Assembly (NCBI GenBank): GCA_964405455.1
Contig: CAYOOA010000024.1
Span: 1-29,871, forward strand
DNA length: 29,871 bases
DNA from: CALESS01 sp964405455
GTDB taxonomy: Bacteria; Chloroflexota; Anaerolineae; Anaerolineales; Anaerolineaceae
Direction of reading: 5' to 3'
Of the stretch, positions 24,032 through 29,871 are shown piece after piece (within the stretch, counting starts at the first letter, position 1; each line of letters begins with the position of its first letter). The notes below the pieces were generated by a model. It was not told the DNA's origin and searched no databases. It saw nothing but the letters and a program-made list of their open reading frames with translations. Position numbers and translations under genes: made by a program.

Positions 24032-24858
24032 GAGCGCACCTCCGGGTGGGTGTGGGTATGTTCTTCATCGCCCGGGCAGCATTCATCCACCACGGCCTGC
24101 CCCTCGATGAACAGCACCTGCGGGCCAAAGGCGGTGCGCAGATTTTCCGGTTGAAAGACCTGCTCCGGCGGACCGAAGGCCACCAGTCGCCGGTTGATCA
24201 GCAGGACCTGCTCGAAGCGGGCGGCTGCAAGGTTGAGATCATGGGTGGAGACCAGGGCGGTCACCTGCTCGTTGTGCAGGTGCTCCAGCAAGTTCAGGGT
24301 TACCTCCTGGGTGGCGGCATCCACGCCATTGAAAGGCTCATCCATCAGCAGGATATGCGGCTCCTGGGCCAGGGCGCGGGCCAGGAAGGCTCGCTGCTGC
24401 TGCCCGCCGGAAAGATCACCGATGGGGCGGTTAGCCAGGTCGGCGATGCCCATGTGCTCCATCGCCCGCTGAACGACCTCCTGGTCGGCTTTACCGGGGC
24501 GCTGCCACCAGCCCAGGCGGCCGAAGCGGCCCATCATCACCACGTCGCGCACGCGGACCGGGAAGCGCCAGTCCACCTCTTCGCGCTGGGGGATATAGGC
24601 GACGCAATCGGTATGTTGTCCGAGCGGCAGGCCGTGGATATGAATTTCGCCGTGTTGAATGGGCAGCAGCCCGACCAGGGCTTTGAACAGGGTGGATTTT
24701 CCCGCCCCGTTGGGTCCAACCACAGCCACGCATGCACCGTGGCCAATGGAGATGGACAAATTCTGCAGGGCCAGTCGGTTGCCGTAGCCGACATCCACAC
24801 CGCTCAGCTGCAACGTGGCCGGTTGGCGTTCAGGGTATAAAACTTTTGGATCAGGCAT
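24028..24858 (-). CDS. znuC: Zinc/manganese ABC transporter ATP-binding protein with His/Cys-rich tail
   Basis: A 276-residue ABC ATPase. It has Walker A GPNGAGKST (48-56), Q-loop Q91, signature LSGGQQQR (149-156), Walker B ILLMDEP (169-175) and H-loop STHD. PQREEVDWRFP after the Q-loop is typical of MntB/ZnuC-type ATPases. Unusually, the last 20 residues contain C260, C261, H267, H269 and H271 among acidic residues, a plausible metal-binding tail. The ATG has GAGG overlapping the upstream stop, 9 bp after znuA; the 3' end overlaps znuB. Confidence 0.88.
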   Translation of the reverse strand: MPDPKVLYPERQPATLQLSGVDVGYGNRLALQNLSISIGHGACVAVVGPNGAGKSTLFKALVGLLPIQHGEIHIHGLPLGQHTDCVAYIPQREEVDWRFPVRVRDVVMMGRFGRLGWWQRPGKADQEVVQRAMEHMGIADLANRPIGDLSGGQQQRAFLARALAQEPHILLMDEPFNGVDAATQEVTLNLLEHLHNEQVTALVSTHDLNLAAARFEQVLLINRRLVAFGPPEQVFQPENLRTAFGPQVLFIEGQAVVDECCPGDEEHTHTHPEVRS

Positions 24859-24867
24859 GACTTATCC

Positions 24868-25797
24868 TCACTTCAACGCATCCACGATCTGACTGGTGTT
24901 GTAACGCATCATATCAAGGTAGGTGGCGGCTGGACCATCCGGGGCTGAAAAGGAGTGGGTGTACAGGTCTGTCACCACTTTGACACCGGTTTCAGCGGCG
25001 ATCTGGTCGGCCAGGTCCGGGTTGCTGCCGGTTTCCAGGAAGATGGCCGGTGCAGCGCTGGCGCGGATGGCATCCACCAGGGCGGCCAGTTCCCGGGCGG
25101 AGGGGCTGGCCCCGGTGGTCACCGAGGGGATGATCGCGCCGATGATCTTGAATCCATAGCGGTCGGCAAAATAGCCAAAACTCTCATGATTGGTCACCAG
25201 CAGGCGGCGGGCCTGCGGAATTTGCTCCACCTGGGCCTGGATTTCGGCATCCAGGGCTTTCAACTGATCGATGTAAGCAGCAGCATTGGCTGAGTAGGTG
25301 TCCTTTCCCGCCGGATCAGCCTGGATCAAACCGTCGCGGATGTTTTCCACGTAGCGGATGACATTGAGCGGGTTCAGCCAGAAGTGCGGATCGGTTTCTG
25401 CGGCTGCGGCCTGGTCGCCGGCCGGGAATTCTCCGGGCTGCGGGGTGCGCGGGGTCAGCCCAGCCGAGGCGGTGATCACTTGCTGCCCGCCGGAAAGGTT
25501 TTTTAGCAGGGGTTCCAGCCAGGCTTCCAGGCCAGCGCCGTTCAGCACGATGATTTGGGCTGAACTCAGCCGGACGACATCCTGCGGGGTGGGTTCAAAG
25601 GCATGCGGGTCCAGGCCGGAGGGGATGAGTGAATCCACTGCCAGGCGGTCTCCGGCCACGTTCTTGACCAGGTCTGCCAGGAAGGGCTCGATGGCCAGGA
25701 TGGTCGGTGACCCGGTGGGGGTGAGGGCGGCCGGCTGGCAGGCGGAGAGCAGCAGGAGCGTCAACATCAGCAATAAAGAGATTTTGCGGAGCTTCAT
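24868..25797 (-). CDS. znuA: Zinc/manganese-binding lipoprotein ZnuA
   Basis: A 309-residue cluster A-I substrate-binding protein. The lipobox LLSAC places the lipidated residue at Cys20. Metal ligands are visible as H65 (GLDPHAFEP), H138 (TDPHFWLNP), H204 (TNHESFGYFADRYG) and D277 (VTDLYTHSF). A third histidine, where manganese-specific members have Glu, favours zinc. The His-rich loop of many ZnuAs is absent. The start is ATG 25797 with AGGAG upstream, overlapping the zur stop by 4 bp; a longer start at 25824 would run into zur. Confidence 0.87.
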   Translation of the reverse strand: MKLRKISLLLMLTLLLLSACQPAALTPTGSPTILAIEPFLADLVKNVAGDRLAVDSLIPSGLDPHAFEPTPQDVVRLSSAQIIVLNGAGLEAWLEPLLKNLSGGQQVITASAGLTPRTPQPGEFPAGDQAAAAETDPHFWLNPLNVIRYVENIRDGLIQADPAGKDTYSANAAAYIDQLKALDAEIQAQVEQIPQARRLLVTNHESFGYFADRYGFKIIGAIIPSVTTGASPSARELAALVDAIRASAAPAIFLETGSNPDLADQIAAETGVKVVTDLYTHSFSAPDGPAATYLDMMRYNTSQIVDALK

Positions 25798-26219
25798 GCG
25801 GTCTTCTCCTGGCAGGTGCGGCACAGGCCAAAAAGCTGCAGCCAGTGTTCGTGGATGCGGTAGCCGGAGCGGCTGGCGATGGTTTCAAACAACCCGGAAA
25901 GGTCATCGCCTTCAAAAAATTCCACCCGCCCGCAGGCTGTGCAGAGCAGGATGTGTTGGTGACCGTTGGCTGAGCGCATGTAGCGGTGGCAGCCATCGGG
26001 CAGGTGAACGCGCTGGACGAGGCCGAGCTCCTCCAGTTTTTCCAGGGTGCGGTAGACCGTCACCAGGCCCAGGCCGGGGTGGCTGCGCCGGGCGATATCG
26101 TAAATTTCCAGCGGTCCCAGGGCGCACGGGCTGTTGGCGATGATTTCAACCAGCGCCTTGCGGGGCGCTGTCAGGCGGTAGCCGCTTTCCTGTAACAGGG
26201 TGAACCAATCTTCCATCAT
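25794..26219 (-). CDS. zur: Fur-family metalloregulator, probably Zur
   Basis: A 141-residue Fur protein. The N-terminal winged helix carries GYRLTAPRKALVEII and the recognition helix GLVTVYRTLEKLEELGLV (51-68). The dimerisation domain has GHQHILLCTACG (H87, H89, C93, C96) and a second CxxC (C133, C136), the structural zinc pair. It heads the operon and overlaps znuA, so Zn-responsive control is the natural reading. A start three bases later (second Met) is possible because no strong ribosome site separates them. Confidence 0.87.
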   Translation of the reverse strand: MMEDWFTLLQESGYRLTAPRKALVEIIANSPCALGPLEIYDIARRSHPGLGLVTVYRTLEKLEELGLVQRVHLPDGCHRYMRSANGHQHILLCTACGRVEFFEGDDLSGLFETIASRSGYRIHEHWLQLFGLCRTCQEKTA

Positions 26220-26237
26220 AAGCGCCTTTGTTGATAA

Positions 26238-26260
26238 TGAAAATCATTTTCAATATTATA
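26238..26260 (-). promoter_or_regulatory. Zur-type box overlapping the zur-znuACB promoter
   Basis: TGAAAAT, one base, ATTTTCA at 26238-26252 is a perfect 7-1-7 inverted repeat of the Fur-superfamily form. The -10 TATAAT lies on the minus strand at 26260-26255, so bound repressor would cover the transcription start. The box is about 19 bp upstream of the zur ATG. Confidence 0.75.
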
Positions 26261-26375
26261 TCATAAATAATATTCTGAAAAACCAAGGATTGTGTTTTCC
26301 AGGTGATTGAATGTCTTTCGTGAATGGGATTGCGCTGATACTACGCGCATTCCTGTTGTAAAAGACTTTGAATCT

Positions 26376-27599
26376 TTAACTAACTTCCTGGTTCAGAGGG
26401 ATTTCAACCATCGGGCGGGCGGCGGGTTTGATTTGCAGCAGGAGAATCAACCCTGACAGAGCCAGACTGCACCAAAACAGGAAGGGGGCAGCGGGAGTCA
26501 TCTTTGCCAGGCTGTTGCCCAGCGGGGGAGCGAGAAAACTCCCGATATTGCTGATCCCCACCAGCATGCCCAGGGCCGTCCCGGAGAGGGCAGACGTCAC
26601 GCGTTCCTCATCCAGTAGTAAGGCAAACGCCAAAGACATGAACGAATCGCGGACGCAGCCGGTCACCAACACCGCCGCCAGGATCAACCCGCCGCTGGCA
26701 AAACCCAGCAGGCCGGATCCGATCACGATCAGCAGCGTGGCCACGACCAACAGGAGCTTGCGCGAGCCCAACCGGTCCGACCAAATAGTGATGGGCAGGA
26801 CGAGAACCAGGCTGGCGATGTGAAACATGGACACGGTTTGATCCGCCTGCAAGGGAGCCCAGCCCAGGTTGCGTAAATAGAGCGGTAGATAACCCAGGAT
26901 GCCCTGGATGGCCCCGGTCACCCCGAACATGACCAACCCCAGCTGCCAGACGATTTTCAGGCCGGCCACGTGCCGGACGTTGCTGCGAATGCTGGCAGGG
27001 CTGCCCTGGTTGACTTCATCCCCCGGAGCCTGGCGGACAAACAGCCAGGGGAGGCCCGTCAAGGCTCCCACCAGGCCGTAGGCGATCAATACGTTGCGCC
27101 AGCCGCCCAACCAGGGGGAAAGCACCGCATCACTGAGCAGGGTGCCCAGCAGGAATCCAAATGCCATGCCGCCGCCCAGGGCGCCGTTGGCCAGGCCAAG
27201 TTGTTTGCGCGGAAACCACTGTCCCGCCACTTTGACGGCGTTCATGGTGATGAAGGGAGACAACGACCCGCCCAGCAGGGTCAGGATCAACAGGGGGATA
27301 AAACCGCCGGCCAGCCCGCGGGCTGCGCCCAGCAAACCGGCGCACAGGGCGCTGAGGGCCAGTACGTACCGGGAGCCAAAGCGGTCGCCCAGGATGCCGC
27401 CCAGCAGGCCGGTGATAATGGTCGGCAGGGATCCGATGCCCCAGATGACGCCCACCTGAACCAGGTTGAGCTGTAGATCATTCGCGATTTGCTTGGCCAA
27501 CACTGCCATGGCCATGCCCGGCATGGCCACGGTGAGAATGTCGGTCAGCATGGCGAGGGCGAGAATGTACCACTTATAGCCGCTGGCTGGTTTTTCCAT
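26376..27599 (-). CDS. Major facilitator superfamily transporter
   Basis: A 407-residue protein with about 12 transmembrane segments. LGGILGDRFGSRYVLAL is a motif A-type loop between TM2 and TM3. The start is taken at ATG 27599 (MEKPASGYKWYILALAM), which leads directly into TM1; the open frame continues upstream to 27776 with a non-membrane, Cys/Arg-rich sequence that overlaps the next gene and is spurious. The substrate is unknown; the pattern is that of cyanate/oxalate-type (OFA or CynX-like) anion MFS proteins, but weakly. Confidence 0.75.
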   Translation of the reverse strand: MEKPASGYKWYILALAMLTDILTVAMPGMAMAVLAKQIANDLQLNLVQVGVIWGIGSLPTIITGLLGGILGDRFGSRYVLALSALCAGLLGAARGLAGGFIPLLILTLLGGSLSPFITMNAVKVAGQWFPRKQLGLANGALGGGMAFGFLLGTLLSDAVLSPWLGGWRNVLIAYGLVGALTGLPWLFVRQAPGDEVNQGSPASIRSNVRHVAGLKIVWQLGLVMFGVTGAIQGILGYLPLYLRNLGWAPLQADQTVSMFHIASLVLVLPITIWSDRLGSRKLLLVVATLLIVIGSGLLGFASGGLILAAVLVTGCVRDSFMSLAFALLLDEERVTSALSGTALGMLVGISNIGSFLAPPLGNSLAKMTPAAPFLFWCSLALSGLILLLQIKPAARPMVEIPLNQEVS

Positions 27600-27681
27600 G
27601 CGGCTAATCTTACCCGACAAATGTAAAAATGCAACCTGGAATTTTATCTTGCTTGCTTCAGCCCGACTGCAATGTCCGCGT

Positions 27682-29076
27682 CTAGCTATTTTTCCCCTGC
27701 TGTACGGAGCGGCCCGGCTTTTCGGCGTACATGGCTGCGTCTGCTTTTTGTAGGGCGGCCAGCAGCGCTTCTCCATTTTCCGCGGTATGCACTCCCATCG
27801 AAAGTCGCAGCGGAGAGCCGCTGCCGTGGCCGTTGGCCTGCTGGATCAGCCGGCGCACCCGTTCCACGGCTGCCCGGGCCACTTCTGCCGGCGCGCCGGG
27901 CAGGAAGACCACGAACTCATCTCCACCGATCCGGGCGATCAAGTCCTGCTGGCGGAAGGCGCGGTGCAGTACCTCCGCCACCCGGCGCAGCAGCTCATCT
28001 CCGGCGGCGTGACCGTGGGTGTCGTTGGTAAGTTTCATCCCATCCACATCCGCCATGATGATACTGACCGGGAAGGGCCCTTCAACCTGCAGGCGGTTCA
28101 ATTCTGATTCGAAAAAAGCCCGGTTGTACAGGCCGGTCAGGGCATCATGGGTGGAGAGGTAACTTAAGCGGGCCTCGGTTCGCTTGGTTTCGGTCACATC
28201 CGTGGTGACGTAAAGAGCCGCGTTGACCGTTCCCTCCAACTCCACCGGGCCGACGTTGTGGCGCAGCCACATCCGGCTGCCGTCCGGGCGGGGGATTTGT
28301 ATCTCGTATTCCACTGTCTGGCCGCGCTCAAAGACGGCCTGCAAGGCCTGGCGGGTAGGTTCAGAAGCCTCAGCCGGCAGGAGGTCGTAGAGGTTGCGGC
28401 CGATCAAGGCATCCGCCGGGCTGCCGTTCGGTTGGCGGTTGAGGAAGAGCAGTGTACCGTTGCGTCCCACGGTGGCAATGTAGGCCGGGGCGCTGGAAAC
28501 CAGGGACCGCCAGCGCGCCTCCGACTGAATGACGGCGTGGGCGGTGCGCTGCTGCTCCAGGCGGCGCAGGCCGCTTTCGGTCAGGGATCGCAGCAGCTCG
28601 GTGTAATAGTCCAGCATGGCTTCCACCCGGGACCGGCTGAAGAAGGGCACCCGCTGCAGGGCAGCGCGGTAGGCGGCCGGGTCGCACCCGATGGCTTCGG
28701 CCTGGGTGGAGAAAAAATTCAAATCCGGGAGTTCCGAGGCCAGGAAGAACTGGCCGATCAGCAAAATGCACAGTGGTTCACCGGCAATCGAGACCAGTGC
28801 AGCGGCTTCCCACAGGTTGTTGGGACATTTTTCGACCAGGCTGGGGGTTTCAAGCAGGCGGGTGGGGAGATCGGTGGTATATGCTGCGCAGCGCCCGGCG
28901 GAAAGGGGGCAGGCGCGGTGGAACTGGCTGCATACGGCCTGTTCCCCGGCCTGGATGAAGGCATTCCCATCCAGGCCCAGGATGCGCACGGGGATGCCCC
29001 CGGCAGCGGCCAGGCCTTCAGCCATGCGCTGCAGCCGGTTGAGGTCTACCAGGTCGGGCAGTGTGAAGCGTGCCAC
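27682..29076 (-). CDS. PocR-PAS-GGDEF diguanylate cyclase
   Basis: A 464-residue sensor enzyme. Residues of about 9-165 form a PocR-type ligand domain (LQRMAEGLAAAGGIPVRIL, Cys49, Cys56, Cys63 and Cys84, then EPLCILLIGQFFLA). Residues of about 185-300 are a PAS domain with PAC ending. About 305-460 is the GGDEF domain with an intact GGDEF (384-388) and a metal-binding aspartate in MADVDG. The inhibitory I-site RxxD is present as RQQD (375-378), exactly five residues before GGDEF, so product inhibition by c-di-GMP is predicted. The start is GTG 29076 with GGAG 5 nt upstream. PocR domains sense small organic ligands such as propanediol, and the four cysteines could bind metal or heme-like cofactors. 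No transmembrane segment: cytoplasmic. Confidence 0.87.
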   Translation of the reverse strand: MARFTLPDLVDLNRLQRMAEGLAAAGGIPVRILGLDGNAFIQAGEQAVCSQFHRACPLSAGRCAAYTTDLPTRLLETPSLVEKCPNNLWEAAALVSIAGEPLCILLIGQFFLASELPDLNFFSTQAEAIGCDPAAYRAALQRVPFFSRSRVEAMLDYYTELLRSLTESGLRRLEQQRTAHAVIQSEARWRSLVSSAPAYIATVGRNGTLLFLNRQPNGSPADALIGRNLYDLLPAEASEPTRQALQAVFERGQTVEYEIQIPRPDGSRMWLRHNVGPVELEGTVNAALYVTTDVTETKRTEARLSYLSTHDALTGLYNRAFFESELNRLQVEGPFPVSIIMADVDGMKLTNDTHGHAAGDELLRRVAEVLHRAFRQQDLIARIGGDEFVVFLPGAPAEVARAAVERVRRLIQQANGHGSGSPLRLSMGVHTAENGEALLAALQKADAAMYAEKPGRSVQQGKNS

Positions 29077-29228
29077 GCCATCTCCTCTTCCACACCCCTG
29101 TGGTGGATTTCAAGTTAACAGGGATTCAATACGGGAAGAGGTTACAACTTTCGTGCCACCATCCGGGTGAAGCCAAAGTTGCGCCCGGCATCCTGGCAGG
29201 TTTCCGGCCAACTCGGCAGCCACCTGCC

Positions 29229-29267
29229 TGTCATTACAGAGGAGCGAAGCGGCGGAAGCAATCTCTG
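29229..29267. repeat. Possible dispersed repeat in the 280-bp gap before tRNA-Ser
   Basis: The minus strand reads GAGATTGCTTCCGCCGCTTC followed by GCTCCTC and a TGTAATGACA-like end. From memory this resembles a short dispersed repeat (GAGATTGCTTCG...CGCAATGACA) found in many environmental genomes. No second copy is visible here. Otherwise the stretch 29077-29311 shows only a small CCACA/TGTGG hairpin near 29089-29102, upstream of the diguanylate cyclase gene. Confidence 0.3.
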
Positions 29268-29311
29268 TTGATTCAAACAATCGTGGTCCGCGTGACAGCG
29301 GGAAAAAAGGA

Positions 29312-29340
29312 TTGAAGAAGGGCGGAAGGTGTGATACAAT
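29312..29340 (+). promoter_or_regulatory. Promoter of the tRNA-Ser genes
   Basis: TTGAAG (29312-29317) and TACAAT (29335-29340) with an exact 17-bp spacing; the tRNA begins 17 bp after the -10. Confidence 0.7.
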
Positions 29341-29356
29341 CTGACCCGGAAAAATT

Positions 29357-29441
29357 GGAGGGATGGCCGAGCGGCCTATGGCGCCTGTCTTGAAAACAGG
29401 TGTAGGGAAACCTACCGGGGGTTCGAATCCCTCTCCCTCCG
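29357..29441 (+). tRNA. tRNA-Ser (anticodon TGA)
   Basis: An 85-nt class II tRNA. The acceptor GGAGGGA pairs with TCCCTCC, with discriminator G at 29441. The anticodon stem CCTGT/ACAGG holds loop CTTGAAA (anticodon TGA). A long variable arm (TAGG..CCTA) and T-arm GGGGGTTCGAATCCC-type sequence follow. The CCA end is not encoded. Reads UCN serine codons. Confidence 0.96.
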
Positions 29442-29468
29442 CTGAGGGGGGCTTAACATGTTTATACC

Positions 29469-29557
29469 GGGGAGGTGCCAGAGAGGCCGATTGGGCTCGC
29501 CTGCTAAGTGAGTGCTGGGGAATAACTCAGCCGTGGGTTCGAATCCCACCCTCCCCG
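29469..29557 (+). tRNA. tRNA-Ser (anticodon GCT)
   Basis: An 89-nt class II tRNA. Acceptor GGGGAGG pairs with CCTCCCC, discriminator G at 29557. The anticodon loop CTGCTAA lies between CTCGC and GTGAG (anticodon GCT). It has a long variable arm and T-arm GTGGG/TTCGAAT/CCCAC. No encoded CCA. It lies 27 bp after the first tRNA and is probably on the same transcript. Its 3' half is repeated downstream (29598-29649). Confidence 0.96.
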
Positions 29558-29563
29558 CCTGAC

Positions 29564-29591
29564 AAAGACTCGTTGAATAACGGGTCTTTTT
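29564..29591 (+). terminator. Intrinsic terminator after tRNA-Ser(GCT)
   Basis: AAAGACTCGTT (29564-29574) pairs with AACGGGTCTTT (29579-29589; one T-G wobble) around loop GAAT, followed by more Ts. Ends the tRNA transcript. Confidence 0.85.
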
Positions 29592-29597
29592 ATTGAG

Positions 29598-29649
29598 TCA
29601 GCCGTGCGCCCCCGGAAGGAGGTACTATTCGAATCCCACCCTCCCCGCC
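29598..29649 (+). repeat. Broken copy of the tRNA-Ser(GCT) 3' half, possible attachment-site scar
   Basis: TCAGCCGTG (29598-29606) matches the tRNA at 29527-29535. Then 21 unrelated bases follow where the tRNA has GG, and then the 22 bases 29628-29649 match tRNA positions 29538-29559 exactly, through the 3' end and two bases beyond. The exact copy is 90 bp from the original. It has no 5' half and cannot be a functional tRNA. Such tail copies are the usual mark of integrase-mediated insertion at a tRNA gene. Confidence 0.8.
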
Positions 29650-29655
29650 ATTGCC

Positions 29656-29689
29656 AAAAAGTAGCTTGCGATATTTGCAAGCTATTTTT
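29656..29689 (+). terminator. Second intrinsic terminator, after the tRNA tail copy
   Basis: TAGCTTGC (29662-29669) pairs with GCAAGCTA (29677-29684), with an A-run before and T-run after extending the stem. Its sequence is unrelated to the first terminator although it sits in the same position relative to the tail. Confidence 0.85.
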
Positions 29690-29692
29690 ATT

Positions 29693-29871
29693 CAGTCGTG
29701 GGTCCCCGTCGCCTCCTGCGGAGGTGCTTCGCGACCCTCTGCGAGGGTGCTGCGCGAGGGATGATATTCGAATACCCCTACGGGGCACAGGTCCCACTCC
29801 CTACAGGAGCGCAAGCACCCCTGTTGGGGCACAAGCGGCCCTACCCGCCTGAAAAAACCGTCCGCAAGGAT
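29693..29871. repeat. Third degraded tRNA tail filled with small hairpin repeats
   Basis: CAGTCGTGGGT (from 29693) and ATTCGAAT (29766-29773) are a third, decayed copy of the tRNA T-arm. Between them lie two contiguous 23-bp units (29712-29734 and 29735-29757), each a five-base stem around TGC. Further units follow: CCCC/GGGG at 29775-29785, CTCC/GGAG at 29797-29809, CCCC/GGGG at 29818-29829, each trailed by a CACAAG-like spacer. The window ends in AAAAAACCGTCC plus GCAAGGAT, which looks like the left half of another terminator. No gene is supported between 29558 and 29871. Confidence 0.65.

Noticed and set aside
29712..29838. CRISPR-like array from the short regular units
   Set aside because: Units are hairpins of 20-24 bp without conserved repeats separated by unique spacers, and no cas genes are present.
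29363..29852. Short open frames over the tRNA region
   Set aside because: Overlap two structured tRNA-Ser genes and hairpin repeats.

Overview
The window looks like a high-GC, low-density-repeat chromosome segment from a Chloroflexota bacterium, most likely of the Anaerolineae. This is inferred from style and gene content, not proven: Thr/Pro-rich linkers after lipobox cysteines, several GTG/TTG starts, a GT-C membrane glycosyltransferase, a B12-binding radical SAM protein of the Ta0216 type, and a PocR-type diguanylate cyclase. There is no rRNA, CRISPR array or replication origin.

Region 1 (1-2650) is accessory DNA. It holds the 3' end of a restriction-modification enzyme (1-152), then a visibly AT-rich three-gene cassette of XRE regulator, ImmA/IrrE metallopeptidase and PIN-like nuclease (296-1920) behind a strong promoter with paired inverted repeats. 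The C-terminal remnant of a REP-associated (IS200/RAYT-type) transposase follows, with a run of hairpins.

Region 2 (2652-11884) contains a minus-strand pair, a HerA/VirB4-like ATPase and a GT-C glycosyltransferase-like membrane protein. Facing away is a plus-strand three-gene unit: a phosphatase-like/transmembrane/beta-propeller protein, an S51 (cyanophycinase-like) peptidase and an MFS transporter, closed by a clear terminator.

Region 3 (11907-15646) is a tungstate uptake locus on the minus strand. tupB-tupC-tupA sits behind a near-consensus promoter, followed by a one-component regulator that fuses a GntR helix-turn-helix to a molybdate/tungstate-type binding domain.

Region 4 (15737-21859) holds a membrane hydrolase with an ArfB-type ribosome rescue factor, a NimA-like flavin protein, an acyl-ACP thioesterase with a DHA2 exporter, and a B12-radical SAM protein.

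Region 5 (21999-29076) holds an adenosine deaminase, a compact zur-znuA-znuC-znuB zinc operon with a 7-1-7 Fur-type box over its promoter, an MFS transporter and a PocR-PAS-GGDEF diguanylate cyclase.

Region 6 (29312-29871) carries two tRNA-Ser genes (UGA and GCU anticodons). Behind the second are tandem degraded copies of its 3' tail, each followed by its own unrelated intrinsic terminator, and a series of small hairpin repeats with compensatory stem changes. This looks like an integration hotspect with scars, and it is the least conventional structure in the window along with the XRE-ImmA-PIN cassette.
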